DNA from: Denitrobaculum sp965232285 | Lineage (GTDB): Bacteria > Pseudomonadota > Alphaproteobacteria > Kiloniellales > Kiloniellaceae | Length of the DNA: 64,000 nt | Direction: 5' to 3' | NCBI GenBank assembly: GCA_965232285.1 | Contig: CBDDPL010000004.1 | Location: 5,952,001-6,016,000, forward strand | Part shown: positions 33,241 to 42,258 of the stretch, one piece after another | Layout: every line of letters starts with the position of its first letter | How positions within the stretch are numbered: the first letter of the stretch is position 1 | Program-made: the position numbers and the translations under genes | The notes under the pieces: model-generated | The model's input: only the letters and a program-made list of their open reading frames with translations | Databases searched by the model: none | Told to the model about the DNA's origin: nothing

Positions 33241-34751
33241 GCGCCGCGCTCCCGGTCCCAGCGGTAAAGCTTGCTGGTGGTTGGCCAGGGATTGTCATCC
33301 TGCTGCTGCACGCGGCGGGAGCCGCTCTGGGTCAGAACGTCTTCCAGGGAGACAACCGCATCCATGTAGCCGCCCAGTTGCTCGTAGTCGTCGAGCCGCA
33401 TGGTGAATTCGATCGGCGCGACAATGGCCGGTGTCGGGACATAGCCGAAGGAATTCTCCGGCATGCGCGTGACGTCGACCATGACGGTGATCCCACCGCC
33501 GGGCCAGACATAGACCGGTGCACCCCCGCAGGAGACGTAGGTCAGAGTGTCCTTGACCGAATGGGTCAGGCGGACCGGGTTTTCCGTGACTCCGGCGCGC
33601 AGGGAGCCGCCCGCGCCGCCCATGAAGAGGACCGAACAGCAGGCCGGCTCGCAGTTCTCGGCGATCCGGTCCACCGAAACGCGCAGGCTGGCCGGCAGAT
33701 CCGCCTCGACCGGCTTCAGCGCTTCATCCAGTTCGAAGTAGGCGTACTGCTCACCGGTGGTGGAGACCATCAGCAGGCTCTGGCCGGGCTTCGCGATCTT
33801 GGGATTGAAATCGCCCAGGATGGCCAGCGGATCGTCGATGTCGGTGCCGCCCCAGCCGGCCCCTGGCTCGGCGACCTGAAAGTAGCGCCCGGGGGTCGAG
33901 CGGCGGCCCTTGATCTTGATGCCGGTGGGCTCAACCCCCAGCACCTTGCCGGCCTGGTGCTCGGAGAGCACGCCGGTGATGTGGTCGTCGACCACCACCA
34001 CCTCGTCGCTGTGGCCGAACCACTGCTGGGCGAACATGCCGATGGTGGCGGATCCGCAGCCGACCCGCATACGTTCTTCCTGAAAGCCGTTGACGATCGG
34101 CGGCTTGCCGGCCTGGACCACAACGTCCGAGCCCTCGTCGATGGTCAGCTCCACTGCCGCGCCGTTACAGAGGTTCAGCAGGGTGTCGCAGGTCACCCGG
34201 CCCTCCTTCTTGGAGCCGCCGGTCAGATGATTGACTCCGCCCAGGGAGAGCATCTGGGAGCCATACTCGCCGGTGGTGACATGGCCGACCGCCTCGCCGT
34301 CCGCCCGCACCACGGCCTGCTCCGGTCCCAGGTGCCGGTCCGTATCGATCTTCACCTTGACGCCGCAGTAGCTGAAAATCCCTTCGGTCACGACGGTGAC
34401 CATGTCCACGCCGTCGGCTTTGCTGGAGACAATGAAGGGCGCGGGCTTGTAGTCGGGATAGGTGGTGCCGGCGCCGACCGCGGTCACGAAGCCGCTCTGA
34501 CCGACCAGATCGCCGCTCCATTCCTCCTCGCGGTTCATGAAGGGCACGAGCTTGTGGCCATCGCTCTTGGCCTGCTCGACGATGGTCAGGGGGTCGAGCC
34601 GTACCAGAATGCCGTCATGATTGGCGTAGCGGTCGCAGGCGCCGGACTTTCCGTCGGCGATGTAGCACATGACCGGACAGGCGTCACAACGGATCTTTTC
34701 CACCGTATTGCCGCTCTTCGGCGCCGCCGCGCGTTGTTCAGCCTGCTCCAT
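33237..34751 (-). CDS. 6-hydroxynicotinate reductase-like iron-sulfur protein
   Basis: A 504-residue protein resembling proteins annotated as 6-hydroxynicotinate reductase, the ring-reducing enzyme of anaerobic nicotinate breakdown. The N-terminal C22-x2-C25-x3-C29-x9-C39 (RCDACPVMCY, SGACDR) fits an Fe-S site. Later come GVKVKIDTDRHLGPEQ, RMRVGCGSATIGMFAQQWFG and CCSVLFMGGAGGSLRAG. Its start overlaps the molybdenum subunit gene by 14 bp. The name is by resemblance; the actual ring substrate here is not known. Confidence 0.8.
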   Translation of the reverse strand: MEQAEQRAAAPKSGNTVEKIRCDACPVMCYIADGKSGACDRYANHDGILVRLDPLTIVEQAKSDGHKLVPFMNREEEWSGDLVGQSGFVTAVGAGTTYPDYKPAPFIVSSKADGVDMVTVVTEGIFSYCGVKVKIDTDRHLGPEQAVVRADGEAVGHVTTGEYGSQMLSLGGVNHLTGGSKKEGRVTCDTLLNLCNGAAVELTIDEGSDVVVQAGKPPIVNGFQEERMRVGCGSATIGMFAQQWFGHSDEVVVVDDHITGVLSEHQAGKVLGVEPTGIKIKGRRSTPGRYFQVAEPGAGWGGTDIDDPLAILGDFNPKIAKPGQSLLMVSTTGEQYAYFELDEALKPVEADLPASLRVSVDRIAENCEPACCSVLFMGGAGGSLRAGVTENPVRLTHSVKDTLTYVSCGGAPVYVWPGGGITVMVDVTRMPENSFGYVPTPAIVAPIEFTMRLDDYEQLGGYMDAVVSLEDVLTQSGSRRVQQQDDNPWPTTSKLYRWDRERGA

Positions 34752-37506
34752 TTGACACCTGTTCTGCTTGTACCGCCTTGATGGCCGCCCGAACCTTGTC
34801 CGGCGTCGCCGGCAGGTTCCGGATCACGGCGCCGGTGGCGTCCCGGATGGCGTTGAGGATCGCCGGGGCCGTAGCGACCAGGACGTGCTCGCCAAGCCCC
34901 TTGGCGCCGAAAGGACCGAAGGCATCCGGTTCCTCCAGGATCACGGAGTCCACGGGCGGCACGTCGCCGATGGTCGGGATCAGATAATCGTGGAGGTTTT
35001 CGCTGCGGCCCGGGATGAACTCCTCCATGAGTGCCAGGCCGATTCCCTGGGCTGAGCCGCCCTCGATCTGGCCTTCGATCAGGGTCGGATTGATCGCCCG
35101 GCCGACATCGTGGACGGCAGTCAGCTTGAGCAGCTTGATCGTGCCCAGTGCCTCGTCGACCTCGAGTTCCACCATCTGCGCGCCGTAGCCGAAGGCGGCG
35201 TAGGGCTCGCCCTGTCCGTCTTCGTCGAGTGGCGAGGTCGGCGGATCGAAGGTGCCCTCGCCGAGGGCGACAAAGCCTTCGTCATCGGCGGCCAGGCCGG
35301 CAAGGGCGATCCGGTGGGCGGTCTCGCCTTCGCTGGCCACCAGGTTTTCTTCGTTGAGCGAGAGGCGCGCCGCGTCGGAAACGTTGGCGAAGCGCAGAAG
35401 TTTCTCCCGCAGAGCCTCGCCGGCGAGCTGGGCTGCCTTGCCCGAAACAAAGGTTTGCCGCGAGGCCGAGGTCTTGCCCGCGTCCGGCGTCAGGTCCGTG
35501 TCGTCATTGACGAAGTCCATCGTCTCGATGGGCAGCCCTATGGCATCGGCGCAGATCTGCGCGATCACGGTGTTGGACCCCTGACCGATGTCCACGGCGC
35601 CGCTGAAGAGCACAATCCGGCCGTCGTTGCGCAGGCCGACCCGGATGGTCGAGGGGTTGGGCAGGGCAGTGTTGCCGCAGCCGTACCAGAGCCCGGAGAG
35701 GCCGACTCCGCGCCGTCGGCCGGCGTTTTCGGTTTTCGCGTTGAAAGCGGCGGCCGTGTTTCGTGCGGTCTGCCAGCGATCGCGCAGGGCTTCCAGGCAC
35801 TTCTTCGCCCCGCAGCCCTGCTCAAAAACCTGGCCTGTCACTGTCGGCACGCCGTTTTCCAGGGCGTTGGCGATGCGGAACTCCAGACGGTCGATGGCGA
35901 GGGCATCGGCCAGTTCGTCGAACAGATTCTCCTGCGCGATGGCCGACTGCGGCACGCCGAAGCCCCGGAAGGCACCGGCGACCGGGCCGTTGCTGTGAAC
36001 GCCGAGGGCCTGGGCGCTGTAGTTCGGGATGTGATAAGGGCCGGAGGCGTGGACCGGCACCCGGTTGGCAACGGTTGGGCCCCAGGAGGCGTAGGCGCCG
36101 GTGTTGAAGATGCCCTCGAATTCCATGGCGCAGAGCTTGCCTTCGGATGTCGCGGCGATCTTCGCCGTGATCTCAGAGGGATGCCGTTTGGTGGTCGAGG
36201 CCATGGATTCCGGCCGCGTGTAGGTCATGCGGACCGGCCGTCCGAGTTTCCAGGCGGCGAGCGCCAGGAAGGGATGGGTTGAGAGATCGAGCTTGGAGCC
36301 GAAGCCACCGCCCACCGCCGTCGGGATGATCCGCACCTGTTCCGGCGCGACGCCCAGGATCAGCGCGACTTCGTCACGGTTCATGTAGGGGGCCTGGGTG
36401 CAGATCCGCAGTTCGACCCGCTCGCCCACTCGCCTCGCACTGCCGGCTTCCGGTTCTATGTAAGCATGTTCGATGTAGCCGGTGGAAAAGCTTCCTTCGA
36501 CGCTTGCCGCCGCGGCGGCAAAACCGCTGTCCAGATCACCGCAGCGCACCTTTCCGCTGGCCATGCGGTTGCCCGGCCGACCTTCATGCAGTTGCGGCGC
36601 ATCTTCCGCCAGAGCGTCCTTCGGCAGCAGCGTGTGTGGTAGTTCTTCCCATTCGATCGGAAAATCCCCGAGATCGAGAGATTCGATGACGGCTGCTTCT
36701 CCGATCACCGCCGCGACGGCCTCGCCGCGGAATTTTGTTTCGCGCTCCGCAAAAACCGGCTGATCGGCGAAGGGCGGGATCACGCCGAAGAGGTTGCGTC
36801 CGGGAATATCTTCGGCGGTGAGGATTGCTGCGATCCCGGCCTTGGCTGTGTAGCCTTTCAGATCGCCGAAGCTAAAGCTGGCGCGGTGGTAGGGCGATCG
36901 CACGACCCGGATCAGCAGGCTCTCGTCGTGATCGACGTCGGCGCCGAAGATTTCTGTGCCGCGAACCTTCGCATCGCCATCCACCCGATTGAGGCGCGCA
37001 CCCACGGCAGCGCCGGAGTTGCTGCGCAGAGGCGTTTCCGCAAAATCGGGGGCGGCCATCACCGCCTCGATGATCTTGCGGTAGCCGGTGCAGCGGCAAA
37101 GAACACCGCCCAGGGCCTCCATCACCTCGTCTTCACTCGGCTGCGCGGTCTTTTCCAGCAGGGCGGCGGCGGAGACGATCATGCCGGGCGTGCAGATTCC
37201 GCACTGTGCGGCACCGTGGTGCAGCATGGATTGCTGGAGCTTTGAGAGCGAACCGTTGGCGGCAAGGCCTTCGATCGTGGTGACCGAGCGGCCGTTGATC
37301 TGCGCCGAAGCCACCATGCAGGCGCAGACCGGCTCGCCGTCGAGCAGCACGGTGCAAGCCCCGCAATCGCCGGCATCGCAGCCGACTTTGGTGCCGGTCT
37401 TGCCGAGATGCTCGCGCAACAGTTTGGTCAGGCGCTCGGCGGGCGGTGCTGCGAGACTGACTGCTTCGCCGTTGAGCGAAAACGAGAGATTCATGCCCGC
37501 CGTCAT
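34738..37506 (-). CDS. Xanthine-dehydrogenase-family enzyme: fused [2Fe-2S] and molybdenum subunits
   Basis: A 922-residue protein. Residues 1-160 carry the plant-type cluster (C43, C48, C51 in GCDAGDCGACTV) and the second cluster (C102, C105, C137, C139 in QCGICTPG and LCRCTGY). Residues 170-910 are the molybdopterin domain, with GAFRGFGVPQSAIAQENL, GAVDIGQGSNTVIAQI and the active-site Glu in GAKGLGEHVLV. It hydroxylates a C-H next to a ring nitrogen, or a similar carbon. The FAD subunit gene overlaps upstream by 4 bp. Confidence 0.93.
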   Translation of the reverse strand: MTAGMNLSFSLNGEAVSLAAPPAERLTKLLREHLGKTGTKVGCDAGDCGACTVLLDGEPVCACMVASAQINGRSVTTIEGLAANGSLSKLQQSMLHHGAAQCGICTPGMIVSAAALLEKTAQPSEDEVMEALGGVLCRCTGYRKIIEAVMAAPDFAETPLRSNSGAAVGARLNRVDGDAKVRGTEIFGADVDHDESLLIRVVRSPYHRASFSFGDLKGYTAKAGIAAILTAEDIPGRNLFGVIPPFADQPVFAERETKFRGEAVAAVIGEAAVIESLDLGDFPIEWEELPHTLLPKDALAEDAPQLHEGRPGNRMASGKVRCGDLDSGFAAAAASVEGSFSTGYIEHAYIEPEAGSARRVGERVELRICTQAPYMNRDEVALILGVAPEQVRIIPTAVGGGFGSKLDLSTHPFLALAAWKLGRPVRMTYTRPESMASTTKRHPSEITAKIAATSEGKLCAMEFEGIFNTGAYASWGPTVANRVPVHASGPYHIPNYSAQALGVHSNGPVAGAFRGFGVPQSAIAQENLFDELADALAIDRLEFRIANALENGVPTVTGQVFEQGCGAKKCLEALRDRWQTARNTAAAFNAKTENAGRRRGVGLSGLWYGCGNTALPNPSTIRVGLRNDGRIVLFSGAVDIGQGSNTVIAQICADAIGLPIETMDFVNDDTDLTPDAGKTSASRQTFVSGKAAQLAGEALREKLLRFANVSDAARLSLNEENLVASEGETAHRIALAGLAADDEGFVALGEGTFDPPTSPLDEDGQGEPYAAFGYGAQMVELEVDEALGTIKLLKLTAVHDVGRAINPTLIEGQIEGGSAQGIGLALMEEFIPGRSENLHDYLIPTIGDVPPVDSVILEEPDAFGPFGAKGLGEHVLVATAPAILNAIRDATGAVIRNLPATPDKVRAAIKAVQAEQVSNGAG

Positions 37507-38357
37507 GCTGCCGCTCCAGCCGGCGTGGCGGCCATTTCCAACGTCCGCCGTACCAGTTCTTCCGCTGCTTCCAGCCGATAGGCCGCCGTGGCGCGCACGT
37601 CGTCGATCGGCTGGAGGGGTTCCAGATGCCCGGCGGTTACGATTTTCGAGAGCCCCGCCGTCGCATCCGTCCCGCGCAGCGCTGCCTCCAGGCTTGGCAG
37701 CCGCCGGGCAACGGGAGAACAGGACCCGACGGCTATCCTGGCCTCGGTGACGCAGCCTGCGTCATCGCTGTCGAGATAGACGGCTACCATGGCGATCGAA
37801 ATGACCAGATAGCGCCGCGCACCCAGCTTCAAGAAGGCGCTTCGGCTGTTCGAACCCACGGCGGGAATGTAAATCGCGGCGACCAGTTCGTCGGCCTGGC
37901 GCTGGGTCGAGCGTACACCGGTCACGAAGTCCTCGAGGGGCAGCCGCCGTTCCCCGCGCGGTGAGAGCAGTTCGACCTCGGCCGCGAGGGCGAGCAGCGG
38001 TGGAATGCCGTCAGCCGCCGGAGAGGCGTTGCAGATGTTCCCCGCAACGGTCCCGCTGTTCTGGATCTGTATGGCGCCGACTTCCCGGGCGGCGGCCTTA
38101 AGGCCGTCGAAAGCCGCGGGCAGGGGCGCCTTGACGATATCGCTCCAGGTGGTCAGCCCGCCGATGCGCCAGCCGGTTTCCCGGCGCGTAATGCCGCGCA
38201 GCTCAGGCACAGCCGTCAGATCGAGCAGGTTTTCGCGGATCGGGCGGTCGCCCTGGGCAGGATAAAAGTCGGTGCCTCCGGCCAAGATCCGCCAGGACCC
38301 CGCTTCCATGCACCTCAAGGCCTCGCTGAGACTTTCTGGCCTCGAAAACTCCCCCAT
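37503..38357 (-). CDS. FAD-binding subunit of a xanthine-dehydrogenase-family enzyme
   Basis: A protein of about 284 residues starting MGEFSRPESLSEALRCM. The FAD pyrophosphate loop is RILAGGTDFYPAQGD; IGGLTTWSDIVKAPLP, IQNSGTVAGNICNASPAADG and FLKLGARRYLVISIAMVAVY are typical of the medium subunit. It passes electrons from the Fe-S clusters to an acceptor. It is the first gene of the operon. The frame extends to 38441, but the extra 28 residues are not family-like. Confidence 0.88.
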   Translation of the reverse strand: MGEFSRPESLSEALRCMEAGSWRILAGGTDFYPAQGDRPIRENLLDLTAVPELRGITRRETGWRIGGLTTWSDIVKAPLPAAFDGLKAAAREVGAIQIQNSGTVAGNICNASPAADGIPPLLALAAEVELLSPRGERRLPLEDFVTGVRSTQRQADELVAAIYIPAVGSNSRSAFLKLGARRYLVISIAMVAVYLDSDDAGCVTEARIAVGSCSPVARRLPSLEAALRGTDATAGLSKIVTAGHLEPLQPIDDVRATAAYRLEAAEELVRRTLEMAATPAGAAA

Positions 38358-38407
38358 ACGCTGAACCACCACCCTGGTTTCCGTTAAGCGCGCATTAACT
38401 TTTATTA

Positions 38408-38434
38408 TTGGTACAACAACATAGTGTTGGTACA
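38408..38434. promoter_or_regulatory. Paired TTGGTACA octamers upstream of the catabolic operon
   Basis: TTGGTACA occurs at 38408-38415 and 38427-38434, 19 bp apart, about two helix turns. GTACAACA and TGTTGGTAC also form an imperfect inverted repeat between them. They lie 50-77 bp upstream of the first catabolic gene. This is a plausible operator for an unknown repressor or activator. Confidence 0.4.
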
Positions 38435-38550
38435 GAAACATCGTGACCGCTATCGGGTCCGGCCGTCAACCAAAATCTGGGCAGATGCCAGTGTGGCACC
38501 GGGAGGCTGGCGAGATCCGGCTGCGTCGAATCAGGCGATGATGTGCGTTT

Positions 38551-38592
38551 CTTTTTAGAGAAAAGCGGGACCTCTTTTTAGAGAAAAGCGGG
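38551..38592. repeat. Two direct copies of a 19-bp sequence
   Basis: CTTTTTAGAGAAAAGCGGG occurs at 38551-38569 and again at 38574-38592, a 23-bp period. The copies are identical, and the following bases, GACC and TCCG, are also similar. They lie in the 289-bp gap between DUF1289 and the catabolic operon. Confidence 0.6.
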
Positions 38593-38595
38593 TCC

Positions 38596-38615
38596 GGGAC
38601 CGAATATTCGGTCCC
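38596..38615. repeat. Perfect 20-bp palindrome
   Basis: GGGACCGAATATTCGGTCCC is a perfect palindrome, just after the 19-bp direct repeats and 32 bp past the DUF1289 stop codon. It could be a protein binding site. A terminator hairpin is less likely because there is no loop or T-tract. Confidence 0.55.
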
Positions 38616-38646
38616 ATGCACGAGCTTCGAAATGAACGCTGTGTGC

Positions 38647-38880
38647 TTAGCGGCGCGTCTCAATCGCCGCGAGGACGGCCTGCTTCTCCTCGACGCTGAG
38701 GATCGGCCAGTCGCGGATTTCGTCGATTGAGCGATGGCATCCCATGCAGAGGCCGGTTGCGTCGTCGAGCTGGCAGACGCTGATACAGGGCGAGGGGATC
38801 GACCTGTCGATGCCGCGCAGCCGCGCCTGGCGGCGGCGCTCTCGTCTTGCGGCGCGTTCGCTATCCTGTTGTTCGCTCAA
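38647..38880 (-). CDS. DUF1289 small cysteine-rich protein
   Basis: A 77-residue protein with the DUF1289 pattern SPCISVCQLDDATGLCMGCH (Cys-x3-Cys, then Cys-x2-Cys) preceded by a basic Arg-rich N-terminus and followed by EIRDWPILSVEEKQAVLAAI. Such proteins are probably small Fe-S or zinc proteins; their function is not known. It is divergent from the cyclase gene. Confidence 0.9.
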   Translation of the reverse strand: MSEQQDSERAARRERRRQARLRGIDRSIPSPCISVCQLDDATGLCMGCHRSIDEIRDWPILSVEEKQAVLAAIETRR

Positions 38881-39011
38881 TCTCTGCGATCCTCGATCCC
38901 ATGGAGTCCGCCGCTCTGCGCGGTGGCACTGCAGGTTTGCGTCCTGGGGAAGTCCCCTTATATGCTTTCAAATCGGATTTCCAGCCAAAGTCGCAAGAGG
39001 CCCGGTCAAAA

Positions 39012-40712
39012 ATGGTTCGTCGATTACGCCTCTGGAGCGGCCTGTTGCTTTTGGCCTTCGTGCTGACTCACTACCTCAACCACGCACTGGGGATTCTGTC
39101 GCTGGAGTGGCTGGAGGCCGGGCGCCGCCTGTTTCTGACTCTCTGGCGTTCTGTCCCTGGAACCCTGCTATTCTACGGGGCTCTGATCCTTCATGTCTTG
39201 CTGGCCTTCTGGGCGATATATCTGCGCCGGCGCCTCGCCATGGCCCGCTGGGAGTTCTGGCAGACTCTGCTGGGCTTCGCCATTCCGCCGCTGCTGGTGG
39301 CGCATATCCTGGGGACGCGTTTTCTCCATGAAGTCTACGACATTCAGGACAACTACCTGGCCGAACTGCTGATCTTCTTCGTCTTCCGTCCGGACTACGG
39401 GATCAAGCAGTTCATCACCATCGCCGTTGTGTGGATACATGGTTGCGTAGGTGTTCACTTCTGGCTGCGCCTGAAACCCTGGTATCCACGGGCTTTGCCG
39501 TGGCTCGCTTCGTTGGCGCTGTTGGTGCCTGTTCTGGGTGCGGTCGGGGTTTTCGTGGCCGGCCGGCAAGTCGCGGTCCTGGCCCAGGATCCTTTCTGGC
39601 GGGAAGAGGTCCAGGCTTCGTTGCGTTTGCCCAACGCCGATCAGATCGCCCAGGCCGGGTTCCTGGAAAACATCATCCTCGGGGTTCTCCTGGCGCTCCT
39701 GATCCTGGCGCTTTCCGGCCGGGTCATCCGGCGGATGGTGGATCGCATGCGTGGCCTGGTTCACCTTACCTATCCCGATGGGCAGCGGGTTTCCGTGGTC
39801 CAGGGCACCACGATCCTTGAAGCCAGCCGCAGCGCCGGCATCGCCCATGCCTCCGTCTGCGGCGGGCGGGGGCGATGCTCGACCTGCCGGGTGCGGGTCG
39901 GCGAGGGTGCGCAGAGCCTGCCGGAGCCCAGCCCGGAGGAAACGCGCGTTCTTGAGCGTGTCGGCGCGCCGCCAAACCAGCGCCTGGCCTGCCAGACCCG
40001 GCCGAGCGGCGATCTGCAGGTCACGCCGATCCTGCCGGCCAGCGTGAGTCCGCGCCGGGCGGAGGGCGGGCCCGGTTATCTCCAGGGCCAGGAACGGGAG
40101 ATTGCCATTCTTTTTGCCGATCTGCGTGGCTTCACCACCCTGGCGGAACACAAGCTGCCTTATGACGTTGTCTTTATCCTGAACCGGTACTTTGCGGCCA
40201 TGGGGGCGGCGGTCGAGGCCTCCGGCGGCCGCCTCGACAAGTTCATCGGTGATGGTGTCATGGCCCTGTTCGGGATCGAGCGTGGGCCGGAGGCCGGCAG
40301 TCGCAACGCCCTGGCCGCGGCCCGGGCCATGGCGGAACGGCTGGACGAACTGAACCGCGCGCTGGTGAATGATCTCGACGCGCCTCTGCGCATCGGTATC
40401 GGTATCCATGTCGGACCGGTGATCGTGGGTGAGATGGGCTACGGTGCGGCCACATCGGTGACGGCGATCGGCGATGCCGTCAACACCGCCAGCCGGCTCG
40501 AAGCCATGACCAAGGATTTCGGCGCGCAGCTCGTGGTCTCCGATCCCGTTGCCGCGCTGGCCGGGCTCGATACTACGGCCTTTCCCGGTCATGACATCGA
40601 AGTGCGGGGGCGGGAAGGCGGATTGACCGTCCGGGTGATCGAACAGGCCGGCAACCTGCAGTTGGCCGGAATGCTGGAGGAAGCCAGACAGCCGGCAGCG
40701 GTTTCCTCGTAA
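39012..40712 (+). CDS. Membrane class III adenylate cyclase with ferredoxin domain
   Basis: A 566-residue protein in three parts. Residues 1-240 hold about six membrane helices rich in His (20, 24, 61, 98, 143, 149), possibly heme ligands. Residues 245-335 form a [2Fe-2S] ferredoxin domain with C283-x5-C289-x2-C292 (VCGGRGRCSTCRV) and C327. Residues 360-545 are a class III cyclase domain with metal Asp370 and Asp414, DKFIGDGVMALFG (Lys410) and GDAVNTASRLE (Asp488); the Lys/Asp pair favours ATP. It would link membrane redox state to cAMP. The ATG at 39012 is chosen because the first helix follows; upstream starts (38847, 38901) overlap or crowd the divergent gene. Confidence 0.9.
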   Translation: MVRRLRLWSGLLLLAFVLTHYLNHALGILSLEWLEAGRRLFLTLWRSVPGTLLFYGALILHVLLAFWAIYLRRRLAMARWEFWQTLLGFAIPPLLVAHILGTRFLHEVYDIQDNYLAELLIFFVFRPDYGIKQFITIAVVWIHGCVGVHFWLRLKPWYPRALPWLASLALLVPVLGAVGVFVAGRQVAVLAQDPFWREEVQASLRLPNADQIAQAGFLENIILGVLLALLILALSGRVIRRMVDRMRGLVHLTYPDGQRVSVVQGTTILEASRSAGIAHASVCGGRGRCSTCRVRVGEGAQSLPEPSPEETRVLERVGAPPNQRLACQTRPSGDLQVTPILPASVSPRRAEGGPGYLQGQEREIAILFADLRGFTTLAEHKLPYDVVFILNRYFAAMGAAVEASGGRLDKFIGDGVMALFGIERGPEAGSRNALAAARAMAERLDELNRALVNDLDAPLRIGIGIHVGPVIVGEMGYGAATSVTAIGDAVNTASRLEAMTKDFGAQLVVSDPVAALAGLDTTAFPGHDIEVRGREGGLTVRVIEQAGNLQLAGMLEEARQPAAVSS

Positions 40713-40723
40713 ACGGGGCTCCC

Positions 40724-41251
40724 TCAGCCGCCGGCTTTAAAGCTCGCGATCGCCTTTTCAAGCTGCCGGTATTCGGCGCAAGTCGTGCCGCAGGCGGCTT
40801 TAAGTACATCCAGGCGCTCTTCGGCGCGCGCCAGATCCTGCATTTCCAGATAGAGCTCGCCCAGGTATTCGTTCGCGCCCAGGTGCTGAGGATCGAGCTT
40901 CAGGGCGCGGGCATAGTAGTCGAGCGCGGCCTCCCGTTCGCCCAGTTTCCTCTGGCTGAAGCCCATAAGGCTAAGGGCATCCGGATTGCGCGGATCCGAC
41001 GCGATGACGTCTTTAAGCAGGGTGATGGCCGTGGCGTAGCTGCCGCGTTCAACGAGTTTGATTGCGCGCGCCAGGGACTGGTTATTGTCGCTCTCGTCCT
41101 TGCCGTAGCCGATCGGGCCGGCCGAGAAGGCAGGCGTGCTTTGCAGTGGCAGGGCAAGCAGAAGACCGAGGGCAGCGACCACAAGTGCCTGCGCGAGCAG
41201 ATGAAGCGGGTGGGATGCTGCGGCGGTTCGGGCGTGCGCTTTCGAAGGCAT
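40724..41251 (-). CDS. Exported TPR protein
   Basis: A 175-residue protein with a signal-like N-terminus (LVVAALGLLLALPLQSTPAFSA) and about three TPRs: LARAIKLVERGSYATAITLL, PDALSLMGFSQRKLGEREAA and LGANEYLGELYLEMQDLARA. It is probably periplasmic. It converges on the cyclase gene. The C-terminal Cys pair (CGTTC) might form a disulfide. Its partner is unknown. Confidence 0.82.
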   Translation of the reverse strand: MPSKAHARTAAASHPLHLLAQALVVAALGLLLALPLQSTPAFSAGPIGYGKDESDNNQSLARAIKLVERGSYATAITLLKDVIASDPRNPDALSLMGFSQRKLGEREAALDYYARALKLDPQHLGANEYLGELYLEMQDLARAEERLDVLKAACGTTCAEYRQLEKAIASFKAGG

Positions 41252-41323
41252 ATTGCGACCTCACGGATGAACTTCGCTGCGGAAGTATGATGGAAGACCT
41301 AGCCTGTACCAAGTCGCCCAGTG

Positions 41324-41923
41324 TTACGGATTCAGGAGGTCCTCCAGGCTTTCCGGACTCTCCGCGTCGATGATCCGGCGTACCAACTCGTAGCCGAAGC
41401 CCTTTCTGCCCAGGGCGGCCATGTCCCGTTCGCGTTTTTCCTGACGCTGGTCGGGATGGCGAAAAGGTCCAAGCCGTCGTTTTCTCGCATAGACGATTGC
41501 GGCTTCCGTTTCCGGGTCGGAGGAACTCTCCCGCAGGCCCGCGAGAGCCGGTTCGATCAGATCTGAAGCAACCCCTTTGGCTGTGAGGTCGGCCCGGATT
41601 CCGCGCGCCGATGCGCCCCGGCGATGCAGGCTGCGCGCCCGGGTTTCCGCATAGCTTCGATCATTGAGCAGGCCGTTTCGGGTCAGCTTGTCGAGGATGG
41701 CCTCAACCTGCTTCGCGCCCTCCTCGCGGTCGGTATCATGCGCCCTGGCCGAACGCTCGACGCGCATCATAAGGAGCTGCGCGAGATGGGCGCGCGACGT
41801 CGCATAGCGGTCGAGGTGATAAAGCGCCGCGTTCTCCAGATAGCGTGCGGTCGCCTTTTTCGGGCCCTTTCGACGAGCGGAACCCGGGTCTCCCGGACCG
41901 GCTTTGCTGCAGTGCTCAGACAT
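41324..41923 (-). CDS. recX: Regulatory protein RecX
   Basis: A protein of about 199 residues of the RecX family, which binds and limits RecA filaments. Family helices include ARYLENAALYHLDRYATSRA, EAILDKLTRNGLLNDRSYAE, GASARGIRADLTAKGVASDL and KGFGYELVRRIIDA. The start is uncertain. Met at 41923 (MSEHCSKAGPGD) gives a normal length; the frame continues to 42022 with 33 more residues. Confidence 0.85.
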   Translation of the reverse strand: MSEHCSKAGPGDPGSARRKGPKKATARYLENAALYHLDRYATSRAHLAQLLMMRVERSARAHDTDREEGAKQVEAILDKLTRNGLLNDRSYAETRARSLHRRGASARGIRADLTAKGVASDLIEPALAGLRESSSDPETEAAIVYARKRRLGPFRHPDQRQEKRERDMAALGRKGFGYELVRRIIDAESPESLEDLLNP

Positions 41924-42258
41924 ATACGTCAGAGCATGCCATGCGCGGAACGGAAGTTCACCGGGAAAGACTGCCTGCGCCGCGAGCCGTTGTTGAAACC
42001 TTGCGCTTCGGTTGCTTTGCACAAAAAATAAATGTTTGTATTCAAATTTAAATCGCCAGCATGCATTGTAACCGAATAACCGACTTTGAAATGTGGATCG
42101 GTGCAGCGTGAGAGCCGGACTGAGAAGGAACGGTATTCCACGCAGACTGAGAAGCGGGTTGGAATAGACCTATTTTTAGGAATATCGGCCCACTATGGAT
42201 GTGACAGGCATCGATGACGAAACAGGGCACTATGACTTGACGACGAGCGGCGAGATAA

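Noticed and set aside
33213..34781. 522-residue frame on the plus strand
   Set aside because: It mirrors the 6-hydroxynicotinate-reductase-like gene and shows no domain of its own.
39168..40592. 474-residue frame on the minus strand
   Set aside because: It is antisense to the ferredoxin-cyclase gene and has no recognisable motif.
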